Assembly: GCF_041260155.1 (NCBI RefSeq)
Contig: NC_091945.1
Span: forward strand, 28,622,796-28,686,795
DNA: 64,000 nucleotides
From: Ptychodera flava
Taxonomy: Eukaryota; Hemichordata; Enteropneusta; Ptychoderidae
Direction of reading: 5' to 3'
Part shown: piece after piece, positions 10,519 through 22,733 of the stretch
Layout of the letters: each line of letters starts with the position of its first letter
Position numbering within the stretch: position 1 is the stretch's first letter
The notes under the pieces: model-generated
Told to the model about the DNA's origin: nothing
Databases searched by the model: none
The model's input: the letters and a program-made list of their open reading frames with translations, nothing else
Translations under genes and position numbers: made by a program

Positions 10519-12004
10519 TTAAGGCTTCGTTCACAAAAAATGGTGAGGGGACTGAAGGAATCGCGAATGAAATCTAATTTTCTTTTTCAGACCCCCATAT
10601 CCACAAACAATTTTCAAGTCCCCCCCCGTCCATATGATCAAAATTGTTCATGTGCCCCCAAATTATCATATAGCCCCATATTTATTACGAATGCACGCTG
10701 AGAAAAAATAAACATGTATTGCGTAGATGTTCGACACTACCTCTTATCACCAGTTTAAAGAGCCATATTCCTCAGGCAAGTTCTTAAATTGATTCATTTT
10801 TAAATGCATCAGTTGACTTTTTGGATTTATCAGTCTAAGACAACTTGAATTAATCCAACGCTAATGAGGTCAATGGCATCAGCTGAAGAGCACACAAAAT
10901 GACAATCATGAGAGAGTATGCAAATTGTGAATTCCCAGATCCTGGCTATATTTTGCCAAAATGTGAAAAACTGAGCGCAATGACCTACCAAAAAAGTTTG
11001 TTTTTTGGGGTTTTTTTTCAAATGTACAATACATGTTGTACTTAGTTGCTACTTACAAATGTTTTACAAAGTTGACAATACTGAAAGGTTAAATACGCTA
11101 TCAAATAAACGTTTAAATCTCTGAAATTTTGGGTGTAATAAGAGCAAGTTTGGTAAATATTAAATAATTCCATTTAATCACACATTTTTCCATTTAGATT
11201 AGAGTCCTTACTGTTCAAAGTTTTGCTTTTGTTTTATTTTAAGTCTGTGTTGCTGTCTGGCCTGTATACAAGTATGTTTCACTGTCATGCGCGTCATATG
11301 ACCCAAACTCTTCTTCAGCTACACCAGAGTCAAAGCCATAACTGTCACTGCCGCTATGTAAAAGTGACACTGCCCGTAGGCTATAGCAGTAGCAGGGCAG
11401 CAGCTGCATTAACTTTCATAATTTTGACAACATTTTTGTTCAGTTTATACAACTGCGTTCTTGTTCTACTCCCTACAGCATTTTGAGCTATCCAGAATTC
11501 AGCTTGCCAACACAGCCTGTATACGTGTACCGTGCATTTGTATCATTGACAAATAATTTTCAGTCTGGACCCTAATTCAATTATCACCAATATTTAGATA
11601 TACAGGCTTTTTCTACAAACTGAATACTGTGTGATTTAGCATGCTGTAGAGAGACAGCAAGAAATTGTATTTGACACATTGCATTGAACTATTGAAAAAA
11701 ATATCAACAGTTTTAGTTTCTACCCCAGTTACAAGGGAAACTTATTGTTTTTACGAGAATTGCATGGAATTCATACATTTTTAAATTTTTTCGAGATAAA
11801 AGTCATAATGGTTATACTTTTTGTTAAATTATTACCTACATTAGAACTATTGAATGACATCAAAATGTTAGGAACCAAATATTTTCAGGTACCCCAAGGC
11901 AGAGCAAACTTTCAAGTCCCCCTCTACTACCCCCAGAATTTTCGAATCCCTAAATCCCTCCATCCCCCCCCCCCCCCGCCCACTATTTTTGAACGCAGCC
12001 TAAA
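10519..12004. mobile_element. Possible DNA transposon remnant with GCGTTCA-type inverted ends
   Basis: The left end reads ttaaggcttcgttcac and the right end tgaacgcagcctaa: inverted ends of about 14 bp with one or two mismatches. Just inside each lie C-rich stretches sharing 'ttttcag.ccccc' and 'ttttcaagtcccc'. These stretches are in direct, not inverted, orientation, so this could be two partial copies instead of one element. No transposase reading frame is visible. Confidence 0.35.
11495..11583 (+). repeat. Dispersed repeat family A, copy 2
   Basis: Shares 'cttgccaacacagcctgta', 'cgtgta', 'tcattgac' and 'agtctggaccctaattc' with the copies at 8268 and 28408, in the same orientation. Diverged; class unknown. 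Confidence 0.35.
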
Positions 12005-13279
12005 CGACCTTCACTACCGGGCTACACAGAGAGCAGAAGTGGTGAGCTTTCCTCTTAGATAATAGTGGAAAGAGGTGAACCGTGGCGCGAACTCGCGCCG
12101 TCTCTGCAATGCGGAAGTGATCCCGAATATCTTCCACCATAGACCCTCGAGAAAAACTATGCTTCCACTGTGCATTGTACAATGTACAGCGTATGAGACT
12201 AGTGTTTCTACACCTTGTTTGGGCCCCTTAATACCGATGAGGATTGAAGGGGTCATATAAAAAACACTTCAAGTGTTCAGGGCCAACATTAAATCACATA
12301 CGGAGAGCTAGTCTATGACAAGTTACTGTTCCTGCAAATGAATGAATCAATGCTATAGCACGCGTAGAGTACTGAACAGGACACAGTTTACCTGTCTTCA
12401 TAGCTATAGAGACATATTTTACATACCTATTAATGGCTCTCTCGGCGTTCATCAGGAGGCCTAAAGAGGCCCAGACGTCTTGTAGAAAGGCTGACTTGAC
12501 CTTCTAATCACACAGTAGCTTTAAGCATTGCAGTCAGTCTTTTGTGGGTTGTTTCTGCTTTGAGGCCGATAGAGGGAGATTTTAGCAGACGCCGCTAGCT
12601 AACGTTACGTTGATAATCACTGCGATTCCTTTCTAAGCCTCTCTATTTCATGGATACTATACGTTCTGAAGCTCTAGTGTCCACATTCAAAGAATATTTT
12701 GATATCTGAGAGGCCCTCAGCTTCTCTCAGCATACTCCGCCACACATCCGGTCCGGTGTGCCTTTAATGTGAAATACAGCATGACACAATAAGTGCGAAT
12801 ACGAAAGCGAGGTGCACTTGATTCGATACAGCGCCACCCAGATTACAAATGTAAGCCGAGCCTTGTAGGACTTTTGTGTGTACTTCTGTGCCGGCCACGC
12901 CGACACGCTCGTCTGATTAATCCCATGGCAACCGCTGATTGTGCTAGTCCTCCAGGAATATGATCTCTCGACTAAATTTAAGCCAGGTATTTCATGTCCT
13001 ATTTCAGTACTTTGTTTTTAATTCCTTCACAAGTTTGCATATTATCCCGGGTACAGTTGTCTACACCCAGACTATACGTCAATGCGTATATCGACAGACC
13101 CATGAGCGAGCCTTGTAGCAAAAGGGGTCTATGTATGTCGGAGTCAAGAGTATATTTCTGATCTCCCTCTAACATACTTGTAATAAAAAATCTTTTCCGA
13201 TAAGAGAACCACCTAAATACATTCAGACTTCACAGCAAAGGAGCAACTGACAACTTATGGCAACCAGACCATGGGTACT

Positions 13280-13376
13280 TATATTATATTATATTATATT
13301 ACATTATATTATATTATATTATATTATATTATATTATATTATATTATATTATATTATATTATATTTCATTATATTA
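13280..13376. repeat. (ATATT)n pentanucleotide array
   Basis: About 19 copies of ATATT with two single-base variants (acatt, atttc). Confidence 0.95.
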
Positions 13377-13410
13377 TCGCAAGTATTTGTGACATAAATA
13401 TATTGGTATG

Positions 13411-13882
13411 ATTAAGCAATAAAGCACCATATATCACATATCATATCTGTATATTGATGACGCAAATACAGTTATCTGATCGGTCAAGAAGTGAAAATGA
13501 CAGTGCTATATACAATCTGATTAAAATCATATGTAGATTCTGTACTTGCGCGGTATTCTCTTGCTGTCGCCTCTCACTATAGCAAGAGAATACCGCGAAA
13601 GTACAGACATCGCTGTAATCTACATCTGATTTTAATCAGATTGTATGCGATATAGCATGATTAGAACACGCGCGAGTTCTCAACTACAGTAAAATCATGT
13701 ATTGTGTATTGGAGTTTCACATCAGAATGCAATACACCGTTATGATATGGGATACCGATAGACCACCTCTCCACTCGATTTGACCAGTCCATGACAAACA
13801 TGCACTCGCTGTCGCTCTTGAAAACATGTCATGAACTGGTCAAAAATCGTGGTATCCCCGTCCCTTTGGTTGCCTATTGCTT
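13411..13882. mobile_element. Composite hairpin MITE
   Basis: Begins ttaagcaataaagcac and ends tattgcttaa (inverted ends). Inside are two separate fold-backs. At about 13505-13655, 'atacaatctgattaaaatca' and 'ttctgtacttgcgcggtatt' are mirrored by their complements. At about 13748-13862, 'tttgaccagtccatgaca' is mirrored by 'tgtcatgaactggtcaaa', with 'ggataccg/tggtatcc' outside. There are no ORFs. The second fold-back is related to the element at 14282. Confidence 0.65.
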
Positions 13883-13923
13883 AAATATAATATTATATAA
13901 CATCATATTATGTGATATACATC

Positions 13924-14142
13924 GCAGTGTAGTGTAGTGTAGTGTAGTGTAGTGTAGTGTAGTGTAGTGTAGTGTAGTGTAGTGTAGTGTAGTGTAGTGT
14001 AGTGTAGTGTAGTGTAGTGTAGTGTAGTGTAGTGTAGTGTGTTGTGGTGTGGTGTAGTGTAGTGTAGTGTAGTGTAGTGTAGTGTAGTGTAGTGTGGTGT
14101 AGTGTAGTGTAGTGTAGTGTGGTGTAGTGTAGTGTAGTGTAG
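13924..14142. repeat. (AGTGT)n pentanucleotide array
   Basis: About 44 copies of AGTGT with a few GGTGT or GTTGT variants clustered near 14041-14056, 14096 and 14121. A Thr-Tyr-His ORF on the other strand is an artefact. Confidence 0.95.
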
Positions 14143-14169
14143 AATAACAGCATCGTACAGAACAGTATA

Positions 14170-14281
14170 GTATACTGCATTATACTATACTATACTATAC
14201 TATTCTATACTATACTATACTATACTATACTATACTATATTGTACTGTACTATAATATACTATACTATACTATACTATACT
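14170..14281. repeat. (ATACT)n pentanucleotide array
   Basis: About 22 copies of ATACT/TATAC with point variants in the middle. It runs straight into the hairpin element at 14282. Confidence 0.9.
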
Positions 14282-14415
14282 TAAGCAATAAAGCACACCC
14301 AGCGATGGTACGATATTTTGACCAGTTCACGACATATATGCACGAGAGATAGCGAGTGCATATATGAAGTGAACTGGTCAAAATCGAGTGGTATACCGTC
14401 GCTGGGTGTGATTTA
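14282..14415. mobile_element. Near-perfect hairpin MITE
   Basis: Two arms of about 58 bases are reverse complements with few mismatches. The left arm opens caataaagcacacccagcga and includes ttttgaccagttcac; the right arm closes cgctgggtgtgatttattg. A 12-16 base loop lies near 14341-14353. It shares the start ttaagcaataaagcac and the 'gaccagtt' segment with the element at 13411-13882, so both are one family. Confidence 0.75.
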
Positions 14416-14506
14416 TTGTTATTATATCATAACAGTATATTGAAATTCTGGCGTGGAACGTCATAAATGGAGTTTTGCTCAAGCTGAGAGCTCGCGCGTA
14501 TGCCAG

Positions 14507-14533
14507 CCGTGGTATATCGCCAATATACCACGG
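14507..14533. repeat. Short inverted repeat
   Basis: 'ccgtggtatat' and 'atataccacgg' face each other across a five-base spacer. Similar 'ggtatac' words end the neighbouring hairpin elements, so this may be a stub of the same family. Confidence 0.5.
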
Positions 14534-16665
14534 ATCTTTTCGCGTCTCGACCAATCAGATCGCTGTATTTGCCCCATCAATATACTGGTATGATATAATA
14601 TACTATACTATACTATTGCCCCCGCACCTGTTACCTTTCCTCAGACACGACGAAAACTGCCCGACCGCCAAGACGTCGCTTGCAAACACACTGTTTTTCA
14701 ACCAATACCTCATTGGCTGCCCCTGGCCGGCAACCTCTGTTGGGTAGTATTAGAGTGGATTATGCTCAGCTAAGTAGTCCTTGTTCCGGTCAAACGCAGT
14801 TGCAGTTCAAATACATGACGGTGGAGGGACCGCGGACATATATATGTTTGAGCCAACTTTCGTGACCCACCTACAAATTACGTGTAATTTTACGCTTCGT
14901 GTCACTATTTGACAAATAAATGTTAATCATTCTTCATTAACTGTTTGACCGGGTAGTGCTGTGACAGACTCAATGTGTGCTTAACATGCCATATTTCAAT
15001 GAATACGGCTGTCAATCAGACCAGCGTTATTCACATTCAAAATGTCAATTGAATTATTATTTAATTTGAATATAATTATGTTTCCAAGGGTGCTTCCTTC
15101 CCAGTAAATTTTAATAAAATGGATATCTTTATAAATTCCAAGTGCAGGACGTGTAGTGTCCGACTTTGAGCATAAAGGGGCAGTTCTCAATCCCCGGTTT
15201 TCGGATTAGTTCTTGTTGACATTGAGTAAATGACCTGCCCCTTTAAGTGATCACTGTAAAATGTTAACAAAGGTAGGTAATTTTTAATCGCATCAAGGCT
15301 TATCAGTGTCTCATAAACGCTAAATTTAGGACACGGTGACCTTTCTACCTTGCAGTCGTAGAGCATTGCCACTGCCAGCGTAACGTCCATACATTGACAC
15401 AGTCATCGTCTTGGATTGGTTGATATTGTTCTGAATAGTTTTTGACTGAATTCTGTCCCAAGGTTAGATGGTGTGCGTGGACGTGGGTAAACTGCACTAA
15501 CCAGGTAAGTGCTGTTTCTAACAATTGTTCTGATTCCATCGTGCAAGCTTCATGGAGACCACGCGGGCGGTCCAGTAATAACATTAATAATACACATATT
15601 CAATGGAAGCTAGTGACCCATCCACAGTGAGCAATGAAATATATTTGAGTTAAAAATTCGACAAACTTGATTATTGTTACTGTCGCATCAAGTTATACAA
15701 GTTGTTTTGTGAACAACAGCCCATTGCACTGAAACAGAACATGCCATCAGGATGATAGTGGCTAAGTGTGGCAGAATCATGTCGACGGTTGGTATATTTC
15801 CGAAAGCGAGGCCGTACGTTGATTCCTGACGGAAGCCTCACTCACCAGACTTGCTTTATACGCTAGCACTTGTGTACAGTTTATGTATTTCATCGCATGT
15901 TGCTCTCAATAAACGTGCCATTTCCAGTTCCCTTAGTCTACTTAGTCGTACAAGTACGGACGAGTTCGAAGTTCACCCGAGGTGCGGCCCTTTGGCTGCC
16001 ATATTTGATTTCTGAGGACATATAAGGTCGTGTTTTGCTCTTTTAATAATAAGGTCATCTTAGGTTTATCACCGGGTCGTTTCTGTCGAATGAGCCGCGA
16101 CGGTGTCTGGTACAGAGCCGTGTCGGTGTCGTTGATCCGCCCAGTGTTTGATTACCACAATTCACAGAAGTCACCTTTTTGGTTTTAAAGAATGAACAAT
16201 AGATGGCCGGAAAAGCATTGCTCTTTCCTAAATACCCGGGCCTTTTATGATTGTGAACGTTTATAAGAACTGGCAGGGTGGCTTTAGCATGGACAATGAT
16301 AACAAAGTGTCCTTCAAGAACATTTATACATATTAACGGGGTACTAAATATCGACGCCATGCTGAATATGTTTTCAGGTTAATGCAACCAGCAATTTAGA
16401 AAAGAATTCCAAATAATTAAACAATTACTCTCGGATATTGTACGCATCTACATCCTACTGGTAAGTTTATAGGTTCCATTTCAACGTGCAGTGTTTAATC
16501 GAAAGGGCTGCGATTTAGCTTTGTGAAAATTTTTCAGTGCATATCATGTACCAGAACATCACCCTCAGGGCGTACTAAACCGCGGTGCCACGGTACCGTC
16601 GTTTGTTTTTTTTTATATTTTCACATTGATTGTCTAGTTTGTGTTTTTCGTTTCAGTACGTAACA

Positions 16666-17535
16666 ATGGCACGGAAACTGGCATCACCTGCAATCGGGCG
16701 TTTGGTAGAAATGTTCAAAAACAGCTCACCAGACTGTCTAAGTCTCTACTATCTGCTGAAGAACAGTCTCAAGACAGACAACACTTGGCCAAAAATTGAT
16801 GTGTACGCCGACAGCGAGGATCTGGCAAGACTGACCAGTGTCGCGGCCAGCTGGCATCCATGTGATGATGGAGACGAAAAAGCTGAAGTGTGGTACTTCT
16901 TCTATTCGCTGGATTCTGACAAGTTAAAAGTAATTCTACAAGAACCTGGTGTGATTAATGTTCGAAAGAACACCTGGTTTAATGTTACATTGTTTAAATC
17001 TGCCAATGACCAGTCAATCAGAGAACTCTTGAATGATAAGTTTCATATGACGCTGCATTCTCGTGACCCTGTACACTCCTACGTCATCGACGGCGTAAGC
17101 GAATCCATAACAAATGTGGCGGAGAGAAAGCTCCCTAAAAATTTAAAAACTGCTCCACTGGAACTTGAGCATGCGCACGCAATGCACGCAGCCTATGAGT
17201 ATGGCGAACCTCCTCCGTTGTCTAGATTTGAAAATACCATCAGATATCAACAGAACTTGGCGATCTTTAATGAAAAAGACGAGCCGATATCTTGGGCTGT
17301 AGTCAAAGAATACGGTGATATCGGTATGACTTATACGGTACCGAGCTACCGAAGGCAAGGCCTTGCCAGTTTCCTGACCGCAAAGTTGGTCGTAATGGCG
17401 CTTCAAGCCAATGAAATCCCGTTCATCACAATTTCACGATTAAATGAAGCATCGGCTGCCATGCATACTAAACTTGGTTTCAAACGTCAGGGCGAGGAAT
17501 GGACTTTTAATCTGTATCGCCAGGACACAAATTAA
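16666..17535 (+). CDS. Glycine N-acyltransferase-like protein (GNAT fold)
   Basis: A single coding exon of 289 residues, close to the roughly 290-300 of vertebrate GLYAT and GLYATL proteins. These transfer an acyl group from acyl-CoA to glycine or a related amino acid. The N-terminal half is the diverged GLYAT-type domain (MARKLASP ... NSLKTDNTWPKIDVYADS ... NVRKNTWFNVTLFKS). The C-terminal half has the GNAT acyl-CoA site MTYTVPSYRRQGLASFLTAK, with the R-R-Q-G-L-A pyrophosphate-binding loop at residues 229-234, then FITISRLNEASAAMHTKLGFKRQGEEWTFNLYR, the usual last strands. The ATG at 16666 follows a strong acceptor (gtttcgtttcag at 16656), so at least one 5' UTR exon lies upstream. Vertebrate GLYATs are mitochondrial; no clear targeting peptide is seen here. 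The exact acceptor amino acid cannot be told. Confidence 0.85.
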   Translation: MARKLASPAIGRLVEMFKNSSPDCLSLYYLLKNSLKTDNTWPKIDVYADSEDLARLTSVAASWHPCDDGDEKAEVWYFFYSLDSDKLKVILQEPGVINVRKNTWFNVTLFKSANDQSIRELLNDKFHMTLHSRDPVHSYVIDGVSESITNVAERKLPKNLKTAPLELEHAHAMHAAYEYGEPPPLSRFENTIRYQQNLAIFNEKDEPISWAVVKEYGDIGMTYTVPSYRRQGLASFLTAKLVVMALQANEIPFITISRLNEASAAMHTKLGFKRQGEEWTFNLYRQDTN

Positions 17536-17993
17536 TGAAGACGAGTTATTTGTTATTTGTGTATTAGCACCTGTTAGATTTATCTGGAAGGGACAATCGT
17601 TGCAAGTCTTGATAATGTATTTTCATTTTTTTTTAAATTTCATACTAGAAAAAAAAGTAGATTTGTTCTTCTTATGTCCTGATTGGTTTTGCAATTCATA
17701 CAAAGTGCTCGTCGACATCCCCTCGTGTATTTTGTGATTGATATTGACTCGTTCATCAAGTTCCGATAGACCTAGATCGCCATTAGTTGAATAAGCGCTC
17801 ACTTTGAATTTCCGTTTGTATAGATTGTAAATGTGAGGGGCAAGACTGTTAGCGGCGGTTGTGGAAGGCCCGCGCTTAGTTTTTGTTTGTTTGTTTGTGT
17901 TTTGTTTTTGTGTATTTTTTTCAGACAACAATAGCATTTTAGCAGAGTGTCCTTTCGGTTTTTTCGTAAAAATTTCCTCTGACAAAAGACGAG

Positions 17994-17999
17994 AATAAA
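17994..17999 (+). promoter_or_regulatory. Candidate poly(A) signal of the acyltransferase gene
   Basis: AATAAA 459 bases past the TAA stop, followed by a T-rich stretch. The 3' UTR in between holds no other feature apart from T-rich and (TTTG)-like sequence. Confidence 0.5.
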
Positions 18000-18130
18000 A
18001 TGTTTTTACACACCAAATATATATTCTGATCTGCTTTATTCGATGAACAAATTGTATCCTTAATCAGCCTTAATTTTGTCGACATCCCATAAACCCTGTT
18101 GCACTTACGCACATTTGAGGGACACAATCG

Positions 18131-18325
18131 TCAGAACTCTGCTCAAAGGCCGTATGGGACCCATACGACCAATGTAAACACTGTATCCAAGGAACGATGG
18201 TGATTGATGAAAGTTGCATTGTATAATTCAAATGTTGCAGCTATGAAGATGAGGTGCAGCTAGATATCGTGCACGAACTACATTGTAAACAAGAAACTCG
18301 CACAGGCGCAGTTCCGACCACCGTT
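18131..18325 (+). repeat. Dispersed repeat family B, copy 1
   Basis: About 195 bases whose reverse complement recurs at 35605-35900. Landmarks in order: a palindromic cgtatgggacccatacg, 'ccaatgtaaacactgtatcc', 'gatgaggtgcagctagatat', 'acaagaaactcgcacaggcg', 'cagttccga'. There are no clear inverted ends and no ORF. Confidence 0.7.
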
Positions 18326-21300
18326 TCCCTTTAACAACTTGAAATGTAGATTTCTCTTGTTCAGGTCTTTATATTCATTTTTCTTTTTAATTTTTGCTCT
18401 CGGGTTATCTTACTGTTTACACAAGCCAACAAAACATCATGTTACCTCTCTTTTTGCACAAAACAACAAATCAAAGCGTATTAAAAAACCGCAATATAGT
18501 AGCCTATCAGCTTCGTAATGCAAGATTATACCAGATCAATAACGTTTCCTGTGCGCTGAAAGCTCTGGTAGGATGTTTTCCGTGAGTGGCCTTGCGTACG
18601 GATTTAAACGTTAAGCACCATTTACTTTAGGTGGTAATTTCAGACAATCTGGTTGCCCCACTCGGATATGTAGATTTGCTGTTCACACGCATACACATCG
18701 ATATTGTAAATTTGCATTCCTTCACAAGTAGGCCACACGTTTACACCATGTTTAGCAGGACATGATAGGATATCGGTACCATTTGGCATATGACAGTTGA
18801 GCATTTCTCATGAATCATTATGTGCTCAGGATATCTTGCCGCACATAGTGTGGTCTTAGCTACAGAGGGTTTTTGACAAGCTTTTATACAAACTTATGCA
18901 GTAGTAGTGGCACCAGCTGTTACTAATGCACATGAAGAATTTGATTAATCAGTTAATCACTCTCAGGCTTTCCTTCATTCAGGAAGCAAACGTGTTCGTT
19001 CGTCTGGTTCAGAGCCAAACGATATATGAAAATAATATATGATATAAACACAAAGGGAAAGAGAGGAGGCAATGCAAGAAGAGAAAGGAAATGTGGGTCG
19101 TTACATGTATGTACGTTTACTGATGAGAAAGAGGGGGAGAGAGGGGAGAGGGAGGGACAGGCAAGAAGGGTTTATGCGTACGTGTTTCATTTATTGTCTC
19201 TATGTCACGATATAGTTTTGAAATATACAGATAAGTGTTTCGTGTAAACGGTGGATATTTCACTGTCATCGATTTTTCTTTCAACAATGATGTCACACCT
19301 AAGGTAGTATGCACCTCGAAAGTGAAAGAATTAATATGTTGCTCAAATTTCCCTCACTAAAACTTTCAATTCTATGGGGGAAAATAGAATTTTAATTTTC
19401 GAAAACTAAGACTGTAAAGTTTTTCTTACTCCAAGAGCTTTAAAATTAATCCCACCAGTGGTAGATCAGAAAAGAAATGAAAAGTCTGAGAGTCCGAATG
19501 TCTCTCCCTGAGGCGCATTTATTGTCAGTAAGCAAGATGTACTGAATCTTTGTCATCCCTTCATGAATGGTACAGTACGGAGTTTTCCTTATCATCTTGA
19601 TGACGCGTCCATGCATCCAAACTGAATGCACTCTAGCTCTAAAGGTCACAGTGGTCAAAATAAGTTCCTGTTCAGTCAATTTAAGATTTTGAAAATAATG
19701 CTTTGATCCAGATTCGATGAATATCGCATCGTTGCATGGGAAGAGTTCGTGTCACAACCAACGAACGGGAACTCTGCATTGGTTCTCAATATGATCTTGG
19801 TTGTCATATCGCTCTAACTGAGGCAACTATGTAACGAACAGTTGCTATCATTCAACACTACACCATGACAGACAGCTTGAAAGAGTGGCTTGCAGATACA
19901 TTGTGAATCAATGAGTCTACATGATCGTATAAGTGCACCATGATTCGGTTTGGTAGCGCAAGGGGGCGCTGTTTCGTTGAGTCACCGGTAAATTTTGTCC
20001 AAACCATTCATAGTTATGTAGATTTGCTTTATTTGCGAATTTGTTAAAATAGATTTATCTTTTTAAAGAAAATTGTCCAAACCAAATCACCGTGCTTGAA
20101 AATTAGTTTGCAAATAACGGAATGGAGGCGAAACGTCAAATTGAGCAAATGTGGACCGAGGACCTTGATCTTTGTTGAAACACAAACACAACCCATCTTT
20201 ATGTAGTTCTTCTGATTCGATAAGAAAATGAAAGCAGCGTGGTCAACGGTTTGAATAAGAAGATGCGCCACAAAATTCCAATGAGCGGAGGCCAAAACTT
20301 CTTGGCCATATATTTTTGGTCAAAGTTCAAGCTCTGAACACTCTTTATTTCAATGCCAAATACCTGTATTAAAATGAATAGGAAATTGCGTCCTTTTGAA
20401 CGAAAAGAAAATCTGAACAAGAACATCAACATCAAAAATTACTGATCGCGGCTGGAGGATTGGCGATGAAAACGAAGTAACATCAAATATTATTTCTTGT
20501 CACTTCTTATATGAAACACAGAATATGGACGACATGAGAAATTCAGTTGTTTTCGATGAGGTCACTAAGCTTATTCAGTACTATTTGTTGCAACTGAATT
20601 GCTATTTGTCTTCATGGATACATTTCAGTTTCTTTACATGATGAAGGTTAATTGTATGTACTATGAACTATCTTATAGCTATATTAGAGCAAACTGTTAC
20701 TTCTTTCTTATTTCCTAGTATATAGCATGGTTTTTTACACAAAATTGCCATGATATATGGCAGTTCATTTGATCACTCTTTAAAGTTCAATTTTCTTGTA
20801 CAGTTTCTGCTTGCTTTGTCAAATCGTCGACTGGATCTTTACTAATAAGTTTGTTTGTTCGTTCGTTCCGAACAATTGTTTTTTGTTTAGTAGTAAATTA
20901 TAAAAGAAATGTTTTTTTGAAGTTTTATGGGACAAAACGTGACATTGTCTTTCCTTATCATACTCTTCAAGCGCATCAGTGGCAAAATCGCCTTAGCAAA
21001 ATCACAATACTGGCTTCTTTTGATCGGGAAAGACAGTTGCTTTGTCTTCTTTTCGTGACGTCGTGAAGATTTTCCCATTCACGGAGGCTTTGAAAGAAGA
21101 CAATAGCTCTTCAATAGCTTTTGCCATGGAGGCGTGGATTCCATTGCCTCCGGCTGGATAAATGATGCAAACTTAGACAGACCGGGTGTTAGTCAGTAAG
21201 GACCCAGCTGTGACGACGGTCAGTTGGCAACTTGAACTATATCTGCTTGGTTTCTAATCTTACGTCAAGTTTGGCCATCCTATCAGTTCACCTTGTTCAT

Positions 21301-22733
21301 TCGAGATAATGATGTAGAAGGTGTTGGAGGGAATTCATCGGCTACACGCTGAAGTGTAGACCCTTCAGTGGTCAGTAGTGCAGGTGCAGGTAAGTCAAAC
21401 AAAGCGATATTCCCATATCAGTGTTCACGCGAAGTTTGTTGGGTATGTTTAGAGAAGATACCTCTCGGCGTGAAACGACGTTATACAGGAAAACGCCGTT
21501 TCATTTTGTTTTCTCTTTATCAGTCTACCTAACTTCTGTACTTGTCTTTCCACGGTTACACGGTATCACAGCGGTGTGTTTTCCGCGGCGGCAATTTGGA
21601 GTTTACGTAAGTCTCTTTGCCTTGAAGGCTAATACTAATTTAAATCTGAATCGCCTCTATGTAGGCTATGGTGAACCGTGTACGAATAAAGACCTGTAGA
21701 CATTCGTTTGAGCTAAAGTGTTGAAACCGTGTTCCCCTTTAAAAGAATCGGGGATTGAAACCCCCCTCCGAAATAAAAAGATCAATCGTGATAAATTCAA
21801 TATTTTCTTTACAGTTAGTTCAAGCGTTCGAGGGAACTATTCCATCATGTTCAGGGTTTTTAAAAAAAAAGATATCAGAAATAAATGACACTGGTTTTAA
21901 CCAAATTGACCTTTAATGCTAAAACTGTTCGGTTCCAAACTATTCGTTGATCAGAGACCACAGACAGCTACACCTCTTGTATGCGGTAATGTGGATAAAA
22001 TAGAAGAATGCACATTCAATATGTATCACACTTTTTTTCGTCAACATAATCTGATGACGTGAATAGAGGGCGTAATCTGCATTGAAGCTGAGTACCATAT
22101 CTACAGTGTCAGAAAGATATGCTAAAGCGGGAAAAAAGACAAAGATTTACATATAGCGTTGCACAGTTACTTGGGTGACTGATATATCTTTGTGTTCCAA
22201 AACACCACATTGCGTCCTCTGAAATGAACGCACAAATAGAAACTCAACACAAACAATGTGCCTGCAATTAAACATGGACATTTTTGACAAGCTTTCTAGT
22301 AGACGAGTACAAACACACACAGGAGGAAGTTTTGAATACTTTCCATTATTTATTCTGTTGGTCACTACGATTCCAGTACCACCCAAGCTATGGCATTCCT
22401 CTACAACCGATGCCGGTACTGTCAATCGATAGCGATTATTATGCAGTTGTTAGCATAAGACGTGTTCACACGTACCAATACAATCCCCGACCAAATTCCT
22501 AATTGATTCTAGTGTCTCGGAAATGTCCAATTCATCTAATTATCGATCGATGCAAAACTATAACAGTTTTTGACTCACACGACAAGGGAATTGGGTCGTG
22601 GCACGGGTACCTTTTGTTTTCAAGCTGTTGTATGTCAACGTCCGTGGAACTGGCTAGTCGGTTGTAAACCTAGACAATGAACTTCTGATATTTCCTTGTC
22701 TATTTTGTTGATATTTCGACAAGTATTAGTACA

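Larger units (their letters stand above)
9018..16460. other. Intergenic region rich in repeats
   Basis: No coding exon is recognised between the FkbM/NodB-like start and the acyltransferase gene. It holds a MITE (9937-10164), a possible longer element (10519-12004), a block of pentanucleotide arrays and hairpin elements (13.28-14.55 kb), and unremarkable AT-rich sequence elsewhere. Good donor-like sites at 15507 (ACCAG|GTAAGT) and 16461 (CTACTG|GTAAGT) could belong to 5' UTR exons of the gene at 16666. Confidence 0.5.

Noticed and set aside
13908-14180. 90-codon Thr-His-Tyr repeat ORF
   Set aside because: Translation of the (AGTGT)n array.
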